Shown: positions 42,310-50,448, counted from the first letter of the stretch. The stretch: 64,000 nucleotides of DNA from Paenibacillus_AB hodogayensis (GCF_039536325.1 NZ_BAAAYO010000002.1:62001-126000), one strand, 5' to 3'. Notes: generated from the letters alone by a model not told the origin. Numbers and translations are program-made.

Positions 42310-43539
42310 ATGGATCTGCATTCAGGAAAAAGCTATTGGCTGGACCGACTTCCGCCTCTTCCTTCCTATCCCGCTCTAGATAAGGACATTACTTGCGACG
42401 TGCTGGTGATCGGCACGGGCAGCGGAGGGGCCGTGTGCGCCTTCGAGCTTGTACGTCGCGGCCTGGACGTCGTCGTCGTGGACAAGCGAGAGGTCGGATC
42501 GGGCAGCTCCAGCGCCAATACCGGGCTGCTGCAAACATCCAACGATAAGCCGCTCTTTGCCTGCATCAACTCGCTCGGGACGGAGAAGGGCGTGCGGTTT
42601 TACCGGCTTTGCCGGGAGGCGCTGACCCGCATCGAGGTCATAAGCAAGATGCTGGACGTCGATCCTGAGTTCAAACGCCGGGACAGCTTGTACTATGCGA
42701 GCAGCGAGGCGGACGTGGCCGATTTGCGCAAAGAATACGAGGCATTGTCCGCCCATGGCTTCGATGTCGAGTATTGGGAAGAGCGCGTCATAGGCGAACG
42801 ATTCTCCTTCCGTAAGCCAGCAGCCATCTATACGCGAAACGATGCCGAAATCAATCCGTACCGGTATGTAAACGCTTTGCTGCTCTATGCTTCCCGGCAC
42901 GGCGCGCGCATCTACGAGCATACGGAAATCAAGCGCCACACCGAAACCGCCGACGGAATCGAATTCTATACGCCGGCAAATCGCATCCGGGCGCGGTACG
43001 CCATTGTCGCCGCAGGCTATGAGGCTCAGGAGTGGAGGCGGAATCCGAATGCAGCGATCGCCAGCACGTTTGCGGTCGCAACGCAGCGGCTAGACGGTTT
43101 CCCCGGCTGGCACGAGCGCAGCCTGATATGGGAAACGGCCCGTCCTTACCTGTATATGCGAACGACGGCGGATAACCGCATCATCGTCGGCGGCTTGGAC
43201 GAACCGATGAACGATGCCGAAGAACGGGAGCGGATGCTGCCGCATAAAGCCGAGCTATTGATTGAGCAGTTACAAAGTCTGTTCCCGCAAATTCCCGGCT
43301 TGCGGGCCGAGTACCACTGGACCGCAGCCTTCGGCGACACCCACGACGGGCTGCCGCTGATCGGAACGCAGGAGTCGTTTCCACGGTGTTTCTTTACACT
43401 CGGCTACGGAGGCAACGGCACCGCCTACTGCACCTTTGCCTCGCAGATCATCGCCGGACTCATTACGGACGGGTATCATCCGGATGCCGATCTGTTCCGG
43501 TTCAATCGTCCCAAGTGGCCAACGGCCACTCCCGTCTGA
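42310..43539 (+). CDS. FAD-dependent amino-acid-oxidase-like oxidoreductase (DAO family)
   Basis: 409 residues. N-terminal dinucleotide motif VLVIGTGSGGAVCAFEL with acidic end at VVVVDKR, then SSANTGLLQ; C-terminal GYGGNGTAYCTFASQIIAGL closes the FAD site. The overall pattern is that of DadA/glycine-oxidase-like flavoproteins, including ones annotated near spore genes in Paenibacillaceae. Substrate unknown. An AACGAGG ribosome site precedes the ATG. It stands alone on the plus strand. Confidence 0.8.
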   Translation: MDLHSGKSYWLDRLPPLPSYPALDKDITCDVLVIGTGSGGAVCAFELVRRGLDVVVVDKREVGSGSSSANTGLLQTSNDKPLFACINSLGTEKGVRFYRLCREALTRIEVISKMLDVDPEFKRRDSLYYASSEADVADLRKEYEALSAHGFDVEYWEERVIGERFSFRKPAAIYTRNDAEINPYRYVNALLLYASRHGARIYEHTEIKRHTETADGIEFYTPANRIRARYAIVAAGYEAQEWRRNPNAAIASTFAVATQRLDGFPGWHERSLIWETARPYLYMRTTADNRIIVGGLDEPMNDAEERERMLPHKAELLIEQLQSLFPQIPGLRAEYHWTAAFGDTHDGLPLIGTQESFPRCFFTLGYGGNGTAYCTFASQIIAGLITDGYHPDADLFRFNRPKWPTATPV

Positions 43540-43639
43540 GCAGACAAGCCGGATTTTGGGACAGAGCGGGTTGTTGTCCAAGCAGCAAGCATTCGCCTGC
43601 ATACTATACGGTAGATTGGAGATTAAGGAGGTTCTTCCG

Positions 43640-43951
43640 ATGCAATCTAACGTGAAAAGGCAGGACGTGAAAAAGCTGATAGGGAAAAGAATCTACGCGG
43701 TGCGAAAAAACGGCGCCGTCGTAACCGGTCTCCTGCGGGGCATGAAGGGTAATGAACTAATTGTGGAGCAAAGCAAAGGGAAGACGGTCAAAACAAAAGC
43801 GTTTGTACCGCTGGTTTTGTTCGATCTGCTCGCTATCGGCTCCTATGGCGGTTATGGCGGATACGGTGGGTATGGTGGGTATGGTGGGTATGGCGGATAC
43901 GGTGGATATGGCGGGTACGGTGGGTATGGCGGATATCCGGGTTTTTTTTAG
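43640..43951 (+). CDS. GGY-repeat protein with small N-terminal domain
   Basis: 103 residues; AAGGAGG (43625-43631) fixes the ATG at 43640, and a longer in-frame reading from 43436 is inside the previous gene. The first about 65 residues (KKLIGKRIYAVRKNGAVVTG, LLRGMKGNELIVEQSKG) resemble a compact SH3/Sm-like beta domain. The rest is a run of YGG tripeptides ending PGFF. Such low-complexity Gly/Tyr tails occur in spore surface proteins of Paenibacillaceae; a coat role is inferred from the neighbourhood. No signal peptide. Confidence 0.7.
   Translation: MQSNVKRQDVKKLIGKRIYAVRKNGAVVTGLLRGMKGNELIVEQSKGKTVKTKAFVPLVLFDLLAIGSYGGYGGYGGYGGYGGYGGYGGYGGYGGYGGYPGFF
43846..43940 (+). repeat. Tandem YGG-coding minisatellite
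   Basis: About eleven nine-base units coding Tyr-Gly-Gly, alternating between a few codon variants (TATGGC/GGA, TATGGT/GGG, TACGGT). The in-frame array is prone to slippage and length change. Confidence 0.85.
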
Positions 43952-43980
43952 TGACAGGCTTTTGATCAGGCAATAACAGA

Positions 43981-44012
43981 AGAAGCCGGCCCCTATCGGG
44001 GGACCGGCTTCT
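43981..44012. terminator. Bidirectional terminator
   Basis: A 9-bp stem (AGAAGCCGG / CCGGCTTCT) with an inner CCCC/GGGG pairing and TTTCC tail, placed between the convergent GGY-repeat and DUF423 genes. Confidence 0.85.
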
Positions 44013-44031
44013 TTCCTGTTCCGTTGCCGAT

Positions 44032-44406
44032 TCAGCCGCGCTTGCGGACGGCTATTGCGACCATTGCCCAGCCGACCAGAAACGATACCCCGCCAAACGG
44101 CGTAATGATGCCCAGCTTGCCGATGCCGGTGACCGCCATTACATACAAGCTTCCCGAAAACAGTATGATCCCGGCAACGATAAATCCCGCAGCGCGGGAA
44201 ATCGTCCGGGACTCGCCGAGCTTATCGGCGATCAGACCGATCGCGATCAGGCCGAGTGCGTGGGCGATATGGTACTGCACCCCGGTTTCGTAGGCGGCCA
44301 GCATATTGGCCTCGATTTTATCCTTCAAGCCGTGAGCGCCGAATGCGCCCAAGGCAACCGCCAGCAGCATCGCGATGGCACCCCAGCTTGCATATTTGCG
44401 AAACAT
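44032..44406 (-). CDS. DUF423 family membrane protein (YwdK type)
   Basis: 124 residues with four membrane helices. The family hallmark ALGAFGAHGLK is at residues about 18-28, followed by YETGVQYHIAHALGL, and the C-terminal GGVSFLVGWAMVAI. The ATG at 44406 has GGGAG ten bases upstream; an upstream start at 44481 would add an unrelated segment. Function of the family is unknown. Confidence 0.85.
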   Translation of the reverse strand: MFRKYASWGAIAMLLAVALGAFGAHGLKDKIEANMLAAYETGVQYHIAHALGLIAIGLIADKLGESRTISRAAGFIVAGIILFSGSLYVMAVTGIGKLGIITPFGGVSFLVGWAMVAIAVRKRG

Positions 44407-44508
44407 GGCAGACAATCTCCCTTCTGTTGCTAGTTCTACCAACAAGAATACCGAAACGGAGCCAGGAACGCCAGCGAACATTCGGTGAACCGCGGGGTTG
44501 GTTTAAAA

Positions 44509-44566
44509 GATACAAATTGTCACAATTCACTTGGCATAAACGATGGTTTTTGATACAATTAGTATC
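44509..44566 (+). promoter_or_regulatory. Promoter with GATAC operators for the 68-residue basic protein
   Basis: TTGGCA (44531-44536) and TACAAT (44554-44559) are exactly 17 bases apart. The perfect operator GATACAATTAGTATC (44552-44566) covers the -10, and an imperfect copy GATACAAATTGTCAC (44509-44523) lies 43 bases upstream. This places the gene in the same regulon as the EPS promoters 17 kb away. Confidence 0.75.
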
Positions 44567-44616
44567 ACAAAACAGTCGGTTCTCCGAACCGCTTACCTTA
44601 GGAGGATGATGATGAT

Positions 44617-44823
44617 ATGCCGAGAAAACGCATTTACACCGACGAGGAGCGACTGGAGCGGCACCGCGAAGCAAGCCGGAGATACCGGGAGGCGAACCTG
44701 GAGAAGGTAACCGCTTACAATAAAAAATGGAAAAGCGAAAATTGGGAATATTACAGCGAATACAACCGCGAATATTTGCGGCGCTGGCGGCAAAATAAAA
44801 AAGCCGGTCGTGTGACCAGCTGA
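44617..44823 (+). CDS. Small, very basic helical protein under EPS-type operator control
   Basis: 68 residues, rich in Arg, Lys, Glu and Tyr: PRKRIYTDEERLERHREASR, then YREANLEKVTAYNKKWKSEN and YYSEYNREYLRRWRQNKK. The spaced Tyr/Arg/Asn pattern resembles short repeat proteins often seen next to phage or HNH genes, and suggests a long helix that binds nucleic acid or an acidic polymer. AGGAGG lies 11 bases before the ATG. It is monocistronic with a strong terminator. No known function. Its promoter carries a perfect GATAC-N5-GTATC site, making it a candidate regulatory protein of the EPS regulon. Confidence 0.7.
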   Translation: MPRKRIYTDEERLERHREASRRYREANLEKVTAYNKKWKSENWEYYSEYNREYLRRWRQNKKAGRVTS

Positions 44824-44902
44824 AAGGATAGTCCGGACAAGCCATAGAACAAAGTCAGACCTTTTACGAATACATAGGTTCGTTCAGACCATGCAACGCA
44901 AG

Positions 44903-44929
44903 AAAGAGCAGGATTGGCGCCTGCTCTTT
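44903..44929. terminator. Strong bidirectional intrinsic terminator
   Basis: A 10-bp stem (AAAGAGCAGG / CCTGCTCTTT) with a seven-base loop and T-rich tail, between the 68-residue gene and the convergent isomerase gene. Confidence 0.85.
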
Positions 44930-44933
44930 TTCA

Positions 44934-45731
44934 TTATTTCATCCAGCCGCTCGTGCGGAGCTCGCTGACGGAAGCTTTCACGCAGTTCTCCCCGTCTTCC
45001 CCGAAATATTCGAACGAAATAAATCCGGCGTAGCCATGCCTCTGAAGCGCTCGGCAGATGCGGGCGTTGTCCACGTCCCCGTCGAATACCGACGTCGGCC
45101 TCCGCGTCTCGGGCTCATCCAGATTCCAGAAATAGCTTTTCATATGCACATGATCCGTATAAGCGATCAGAGCCTCCAGCGCCTCCGCCTGATCGACCCG
45201 TTCCAGATACAGATTGAATCCGTCGAAGATCAGGCGCAGCCGGGGATGGTTCGCTTCCCGGACAATCCGCTCGATCGAGCCGATCGTATCGGCAAACGTA
45301 TTGTTATGCAGCTCCAGGCCGAGATTCACCCCGTAGCGGTCGGCAATGGCAAGCGCCTTCCGCAGAGCCTCCATCGACTGCTCCCACAGTTCGACCGGCG
45401 TCTCCGCCGAAGGCAGATGGCCGAGAAAGATCCGTACGATGGGACTATTGAAGCGAACGGCGTATTGTGCCGCCTGCTCGACGATAGCCAGGCTTCGCTC
45501 CCGCTCCTCGTCGCTTTTGGAGAACGCTACGTACGGGCTGACGGCCGGCACCTTGACGCCCTTCCGGCCCAACTCTTCGATCAAGCCGTCAATCGAGCCG
45601 TGACGCTCGGCGTAATCGTCGATATGGCCGATCCACAGCTCAATGCCCTCCAAGCCAAGTTCCCTTACCCGATTCAACACATATTCGACCGGCTTGTCCT
45701 GGTTGCCGGTCGAGCAGAGACTCCACTTCAT
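44934..45731 (-). CDS. Sugar phosphate isomerase/epimerase (xylose-isomerase-like TIM barrel)
   Basis: 265 residues. Metal-binding residues of the AP-endonuclease-2 fold are placed as expected: Glu in GLELHNN, Asp in RLIFDGFN, His in DHVHMKS and Glu in ISFEYFG. GGAGGG precedes the ATG at 45731; upstream in-frame sequence belongs to the neighbour. It follows the Gfo/Idh/MocA gene by 37 bases, a common pairing in inositol-like or keto-sugar breakdown. Substrate unknown. Confidence 0.82.
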   Translation of the reverse strand: MKWSLCSTGNQDKPVEYVLNRVRELGLEGIELWIGHIDDYAERHGSIDGLIEELGRKGVKVPAVSPYVAFSKSDEERERSLAIVEQAAQYAVRFNSPIVRIFLGHLPSAETPVELWEQSMEALRKALAIADRYGVNLGLELHNNTFADTIGSIERIVREANHPRLRLIFDGFNLYLERVDQAEALEALIAYTDHVHMKSYFWNLDEPETRRPTSVFDGDVDNARICRALQRHGYAGFISFEYFGEDGENCVKASVSELRTSGWMK

Positions 45732-45768
45732 CGCTCCACCCTCCTTTTCCGTCCAAAACCTTTCGCCG

Positions 45769-46743
45769 TCACAGTCTTTGTTCCGCACCCGTCTCGCTGG
45801 ACCGGTACATCGCCTCAACCGCGGCGACGACGCTGCGGGAATAAGTCATCGACGAGCTGGGCTCGACGCCTTCCTCGATATAGCGGAGCAGATCGCGGAA
45901 TTGCAACACGAATGACGGCTCCTCGCTCTTTACCGGCACTTCGACGTACTGCCCGTCTTCGCTAATCCAGAGGCTTTGCCCGGTCAGCAGCTTCAGCATG
46001 CCCCCGGTGAAAATAAGCTCCGTCTCGTTGCGCGGCACGACCGTATACCCGGATTGGGAAATTGTCGCCGTAATGCCGCTTTCGGTTCGCAGCCAGGCGA
46101 TGCCGCTGCCCTCGATGTCGCCCTTCGTCCCGTAATGGCTGACCTCCGCCTTCACCTGGGCGACGCGACTGCCGGTCAGCCACTGGATTTTGTCGATGGA
46201 GTGGGAGCCGAGGTTCATAAATATGCCGCCCCCGGCTTTGGCCTTCTCGAAAAACCAGGCCGGACGCGTATCGCGGTAATACGGCACATGCCGCACGTCG
46301 TTTATCATGACAAGCCGGCCCAGCCGGCCCTCCTCGATAATCGCCTTGGCTGTGCGGTTTTGCTCGATATAATGCTGCGTATGGCCGACCATCAGACGCA
46401 CTCCCGCCCGGCCGACCGCTTCGATGATCTCGTCGCATTCGGCGGCGTTCAGCGCCATCGGCTTCTCCAGCATGACGTGGCAGCCCCGCTCGGCTGCGAA
46501 CAGGGTCGCTTCCTTATGCAGAAAATGCGGCAGCGTGACGACGGCGATATCCGGTTTCTCCCGCTCGATCATCAGCCGGTAGTCGGTGTAAGCGGTTAGT
46601 CCGTACTGCGCGCCGGCCGCCTCCGCCCGTTCCTGCGAAATATCCGCAATCGCCACACCCTGCAATTCGTCCATTAGGCTAAGCGCTTCCAAATGCGATA
46701 CGGTAATGCCGCCCGCTCCGATTAAAGCTACTTTGTAACTCAT
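45769..46743 (-). CDS. Gfo/Idh/MocA family NAD(P)-dependent oxidoreductase
   Basis: 324 residues. N-terminal Rossmann ALIGAGGITVSHLEAL, the EKPMAL catalytic Lys motif (LEKPMALNAAECDE), and the C-terminal sheet domain with GGGIFMNLGSHSID, where His is the usual catalytic partner. GGAGG sits before the ATG at 46743. Co-transcribed with the isomerase/epimerase gene. Probable role in sugar or cyclitol oxidation; substrate not predictable. Confidence 0.87.
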   Translation of the reverse strand: MSYKVALIGAGGITVSHLEALSLMDELQGVAIADISQERAEAAGAQYGLTAYTDYRLMIEREKPDIAVVTLPHFLHKEATLFAAERGCHVMLEKPMALNAAECDEIIEAVGRAGVRLMVGHTQHYIEQNRTAKAIIEEGRLGRLVMINDVRHVPYYRDTRPAWFFEKAKAGGGIFMNLGSHSIDKIQWLTGSRVAQVKAEVSHYGTKGDIEGSGIAWLRTESGITATISQSGYTVVPRNETELIFTGGMLKLLTGQSLWISEDGQYVEVPVKSEEPSFVLQFRDLLRYIEEGVEPSSSMTYSRSVVAAVEAMYRSSETGAEQRL

Positions 46744-46791
46744 ATGGCTTTCCTCCGCTTCCGTAGTGTAGCTGCTCGCAAGCCGCAAAAA

Positions 46792-46819
46792 GGTCTCCCG
46801 ACGAATACGCTGGGAGACC
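46792..46819 (-). terminator. Intrinsic terminator
   Basis: An 8-bp perfect stem (GGTCTCCC / GGGAGACC) followed by TTTTTGCGG on the minus strand. It ends transcription from the unknown 329-residue gene before the oxidoreductase gene. Confidence 0.85.
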
Positions 46820-46899
46820 GTATGAGCGTTGTATGCCATTATTATAAAACAGCCGCTTTCCTTGCGGCAATAAACGAAGCTGTCTTTAACTCGTCCATA

Positions 46900-47889
46900 T
46901 CATCCTGGCTCGGTCAAGCTCTCGTACACTCGCCGGACGCTGGCCAGCGTCGGAGGTCCCGCCACAAGGGTTTGCCGGATGGCCGCAGTGCGCCGGTCGC
47001 CCGGCTCCAGATCTCCGCCGAACAAGGTGAAATACAGCGCGTTATGCTGCCGGATGATATCGCTCTCGTCCGGACTCGAGTACGTAATGCCGATCGCCCG
47101 GCACTCGTCCGGCCGCGCGGCCTGAACGATGTGCAGCGATTCCGTTCCCATGACGGCCGCCGGTACCCCGTAGCACGGGCCCGTGACGAAATGGGCGATC
47201 GGCCTGCCGGATTTTTCGTCCAGCCATCGTCCGTCCAGCAGCGTGTGCGCCGCCGAGTTATCCCGCGGCAAATAGACGTAATGGCCTTTTATGTAAGGAT
47301 GGTCCTCCAGCTTGAGCAGCAGCAGATCGTCTTCTGCCGTTTTCCCCGGCCAGCTCGGAACGACCGAATAGGGTTCCAGGGCAAAATCGAAATAGGAGGA
47401 TACCGTAAGCTCGTAATTCGACAGCGGCTGCTGCGCCTCCAGGAAAAGCTTGAGATCGACGGTCGCTTCGTCGACAATCGTATATTCGGCTTCCAACCGG
47501 CACGGGTTGGCTTCCGTCGGCTGCCATGCCAGCTTCAGCCCGCTCTCCGTCGCATATACAAGCTCGAACGGCTCATATCGGGCAATCGCGGCAAGTCGAC
47601 CGCCATGCATAATCCGGTACAAATTCAGCGCAAAATACGGCTCCCGTACGACATTTCTCTCCAAACCCGGGGCCGTCAAGGACACCAGGCCGTGCCTTTG
47701 TCTGTCCGCTCCGAGAACGACGGCCGTATCTCTGGCCCGAAGCGTGTAACGTTGTTCCCCAGCTTGCTGCGTATCCGTCATTTCAAGCTCCACCTTTGCC
47801 ATGCTCCATAATGGTCTTTTACCGGGCAAGCCGTTCAAAAGTCTCCCGAACATGGAAAGAAGACCAGACAAGCCCTTCATTCCCATCAT
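46900..47889 (-). CDS. Hypothetical protein, beta-sandwich composition
   Basis: 329 residues, no signal peptide. I recognise no named family. The strand-rich pattern (LRARDTAVVLGADRQRHGLV, EAEYTIVDEATVDLKLFLEA, NYELTVSSYFDFAL) resembles galactose-mutarotase-like sandwiches found in sugar metabolism proteins, which is only a weak hint. A start at 47802 (MAKVELEMTD) is also possible because the first 29 residues are unlike the rest. It has its own terminator. Confidence 0.6.
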   Translation of the reverse strand: MMGMKGLSGLLSMFGRLLNGLPGKRPLWSMAKVELEMTDTQQAGEQRYTLRARDTAVVLGADRQRHGLVSLTAPGLERNVVREPYFALNLYRIMHGGRLAAIARYEPFELVYATESGLKLAWQPTEANPCRLEAEYTIVDEATVDLKLFLEAQQPLSNYELTVSSYFDFALEPYSVVPSWPGKTAEDDLLLLKLEDHPYIKGHYVYLPRDNSAAHTLLDGRWLDEKSGRPIAHFVTGPCYGVPAAVMGTESLHIVQAARPDECRAIGITYSSPDESDIIRQHNALYFTLFGGDLEPGDRRTAAIRQTLVAGPPTLASVRRVYESLTEPG

Positions 47890-47951
47890 AATGCAGCCTT
47901 ATGAAAGCGGCAACAGAAATCTCATCCGAAACGCCGGAAAGCCGCGAAGCG

Positions 47952-49151
47952 TCAGTACACGTGCTCCCGCGACCATTCCCCCGGCAATGGAGCGTCCGGT
48001 AAAAGCGGCAGTCTGAGCGCCTCTACGGCCTCCTGCAAATACCGCTTCTGAAAAACCGGCGCTCCGCCTGCTCCCCCGTCTCCATTCGGTTCTCCGTATT
48101 GCCCTCCGCCGACGCGGCTCAGTGTCTGCAGATCGCGGCCGTATATGGAAGCGTCCCACCGAATTTGCGGCAGCACGCGGCTGACGACAGATACGGGAAA
48201 GCCGCTCGCCTGGTGAATAAGAACAGCGGCTTGTTCCGGCTGGCGGCGGATAAAGGCGTGCGCCCGCAAATGTGCCTTCAAGTAGGCAATCACCGTATCT
48301 TCGTTCCCGTCCGCCCAGTTGCCGTCCGTCATCAATCCGGTCAAATAGTCCCCGCCTACCCCTTCAGATCCGATCGGCGATCCGGCTCCGAGCAGCTGCG
48401 CCCAGCTCAGATAAGGCTCCCACAGCACAGCCGCTCCCGCGCTGCCCTCCATGAGCCCGCTCAGGCAGTCGCCCATCCTGCGATGGACGACCGGCGCGGA
48501 ATCGAAGCCGAAGGCGCCCATATATTGGCCGAGCCGGTACGAGGCGCTGGAATGGCCGACCGTGGAGATCGCTACCTCGGCCAGCTCCTCCGGCTTACGG
48601 ACGCGGCCGCCGGCAGGAACGACGAGCGAGATGCCGCCTCCGCCGCTCGTTTTGCCGTCGAAGGCGAGCACGAGCGGCCGGAAGCGCGGAAGCAGCTGTC
48701 CGAGTCCGCGACCGGCAACGATCGGATAATCTCCGACGGACACGATCTGCACGCGACCGGCGATCAGTTCCTCGACCAGCTCCATCCCGTTGGACGCGTT
48801 CGTCCAACGCACCTCGTAGTCCGCGGACGGGCTCGTTTTTTCCAGTTCCTGCTCGAACAGCCCGAGCTGCTTAATAATGAGCGTGCTCCATAGCAAAGCC
48901 GCGCCGCTCTGATAGCCGACCGTAACCGTCTTGCGGGCAGCCTTCCGCACGCTCCGCCGTTCCGCTCCGTTCCCGAGAGCGTGCAGGTGCACCCAGGCGT
49001 GCAGCTGCTCCGGGTCGACCCATATTTCTTTGCCGATCTTAATATAGGGAAGCTGCTTCTCCTTGCGCCAGCGGTCGATCGTGGCCCGGCTGACGCCGAG
49101 CAGATCGATCGCCTCCTGAAGAGTCAGCAAATTCAAGCGTTCTTTGGACAT
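47952..49151 (-). CDS. Fusion of excisionase-type HTH and sulfonate-binding (NMT1/SsuA-like) domain
   Basis: 399 residues. Residues about 7-55 (LTLQEAIDLLGVSRATIDRW, LPYIKIGKEIWVDPEQL) are a MerR/excisionase-like HTH. Residues about 70-330 follow the periplasmic-binding fold of SsuA/NMT1 proteins: VTVGYQSGAALLWSTLIIKQ, WTNASNGMELVEELIAGRVQ, SVGDYPIVAGRG, AAVLWEPYLSWAQL. There is no signal peptide, so it should stay in the cytoplasm and sense a sulfonate or sulfur compound while bound to DNA. It is divergent from ssuADCB. The ATG at 49151 has only a weak GGGGTG site. The C-terminal 70 residues are Gly-rich and of unknown role. Confidence 0.85.
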   Translation of the reverse strand: MSKERLNLLTLQEAIDLLGVSRATIDRWRKEKQLPYIKIGKEIWVDPEQLHAWVHLHALGNGAERRSVRKAARKTVTVGYQSGAALLWSTLIIKQLGLFEQELEKTSPSADYEVRWTNASNGMELVEELIAGRVQIVSVGDYPIVAGRGLGQLLPRFRPLVLAFDGKTSGGGGISLVVPAGGRVRKPEELAEVAISTVGHSSASYRLGQYMGAFGFDSAPVVHRRMGDCLSGLMEGSAGAAVLWEPYLSWAQLLGAGSPIGSEGVGGDYLTGLMTDGNWADGNEDTVIAYLKAHLRAHAFIRRQPEQAAVLIHQASGFPVSVVSRVLPQIRWDASIYGRDLQTLSRVGGGQYGEPNGDGGAGGAPVFQKRYLQEAVEALRLPLLPDAPLPGEWSREHVY

Positions 49152-49180
49152 AAGCCGCACCCCGCTACTCCGAAACGATA

Positions 49181-49243
49181 ATACCAATTAATACTATAGG
49201 TATTATAAGATATTTTATAACGATTATCTATAGGTATCGATAC
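49181..49243. promoter_or_regulatory. Repeated CTATAGGTAT boxes at the regulator promoter
   Basis: CTATAGGTAT occurs at 49194-49203 and 49228-49237, 34 bases apart. ATACC (49181-49185) with GGTAT (49199-49203) makes an inverted pair, and GTATCGATAC (49234-49243) is a palindrome. On the minus strand TATAAT at 49207-49202 is a -10 candidate for the regulator gene, overlapping the first box, which would suit autoregulation. Confidence 0.5.
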
Positions 49244-49275
49244 TTTCGCTGATCCGTTCGCCATTGCGAATTTGT

Positions 49276-49383
49276 TCCTCATTCCTCCTCATTGCTCCTC
49301 ATGTGCGCTCCTTGTATTGACACCCCTTCCCGAGGATGGTAATTTCGGTGTAATAAAACTTAGTAATTCAATTGGAATTATAA
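49276..49383 (+). promoter_or_regulatory. ssu promoter region with phased direct repeats and GGAATTATA box
   Basis: TTGACA (49317-49322) is followed 17 bases later by a weak TAATTT (49340-49345). Upstream, TCCTCAT is repeated three times at exactly 10-base intervals (49276, 49286, 49296), one helical face, as for an activator. Downstream, TTGGAATTATAA (49372-49383) resembles AT-rich GGAAT-core sites bound by the sulfur regulator CymR in Firmicutes, as far as memory allows. Confidence 0.5.
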
Positions 49384-49428
49384 GTTTTTAAAATGAATTT
49401 TTGATTAGAGAGGCAGTGAAGCGAGACG

Positions 49429-50448
49429 ATGAAACTGCAAGCGGGGACATTCAAAACGGGTATGCGCGCGGCCGGGGCTATTTTATTATCGCTGACGTTA
49501 TGGCTGTTGGCGGCATGCGGGTCAAGCCCTACCTCCGATGCGCCGGCGAACGCAGGCACTCCGTCCGGCAGCGCCAAAACGGCGGATGCCAAAAAGTCGA
49601 TCAAAATCGGCTACCAGAAATACGCTTCGATCAACATTTTGAAGGAAAAGGGCGGCTTGGAGGAAGAGCTGGCCAAAATCGGCTACACGGCGGAATGGAT
49701 CCAGTTCCCGGGAGGGCCGCAACTGCTTGAAGCGATGAACGTCGGCAGCGTCGACTTCGGCAACGTCGGGGAAGCGCCTCCCATTTTCGCCCAAGCCGCA
49801 GGCACGCCTCTCGTCTACCTGGCCCGGTCGCCGGAAAGTCCGAAGGCGGAGAGCATTCTAGTTCCCAAAACCTCGCCGATTCAGACGGGAGCCGATCTGA
49901 AGGGCAAGAAGATCGCCCTGAACAAAGGCTCCAACGTGCACTACCTGCTCGTCAAATATTTGGAAAAGGTCGGGCTGAAGTACACCGATGTGGAAGTCGT
50001 ATTCCTGCCCCCGGCCGACGCGCGGGCAGCTTTCGAGAAGGGAAGCGTCGACGCCTGGGTCATCTGGGAGCCGTTCTATTCGGCAGCGCAGCTGGCCACC
50101 GAAGCGCGGGTGCTCGCCGACGGGGAAGGTCTTGTAAGCAACTACGAATTTTATTTGGGCTCCCGCGGTTTTTCAGAGGCGAACCGCAATGTGATCGACA
50201 TTCTGCTGAAGCAGTTGGAGCTGTCCGACCGGTGGGCCAAGGATAATCAGGAAGAGGTCGCCAAACTGCTGGCGCCAGGGCTCGGGCTGGACGTTCCGTC
50301 CTTGAAGCAGGCTTTGTCGCACCGCGGCTACGGGATTTTGCCAATCGACGACAGCATTATCGCCCAGCAGCAAAAGGTCGCCGACGCCTTCTTCGCGCTC
50401 AAGCTTATTCCGGACGCGATCAACGTCAGCAAGGCGGTATTGAAGTAA
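49429..50448 (+). CDS. ssuA: Aliphatic sulfonate ABC transporter, substrate-binding lipoprotein
   Basis: 339 residues. Lipoprotein signal with LLAACGSS lipobox (Cys about residue 26), then a Ser/Ala linker, and the NMT1/SsuA fold: KIGYQKYASINILKEKGGLE, WIQFPGGPQLLEAMNVGSVD, FGNVGEAPPIFAQAAG, DAWVIWEPFYSAAQLA. It captures alkanesulfonates outside the membrane and delivers them to SsuC/SsuB. First gene of ssuA-ssuD-ssuC-ssuB and divergent from the HTH-binding-protein fusion, whose ligand domain is related. Confidence 0.92.
   Translation: MKLQAGTFKTGMRAAGAILLSLTLWLLAACGSSPTSDAPANAGTPSGSAKTADAKKSIKIGYQKYASINILKEKGGLEEELAKIGYTAEWIQFPGGPQLLEAMNVGSVDFGNVGEAPPIFAQAAGTPLVYLARSPESPKAESILVPKTSPIQTGADLKGKKIALNKGSNVHYLLVKYLEKVGLKYTDVEVVFLPPADARAAFEKGSVDAWVIWEPFYSAAQLATEARVLADGEGLVSNYEFYLGSRGFSEANRNVIDILLKQLELSDRWAKDNQEEVAKLLAPGLGLDVPSLKQALSHRGYGILPIDDSIIAQQQKVADAFFALKLIPDAINVSKAVLK

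Noticed and set aside
43846..43940. CRISPR-like short repeats
   Set aside because: Units are contiguous nine-base coding repeats with no spacers.
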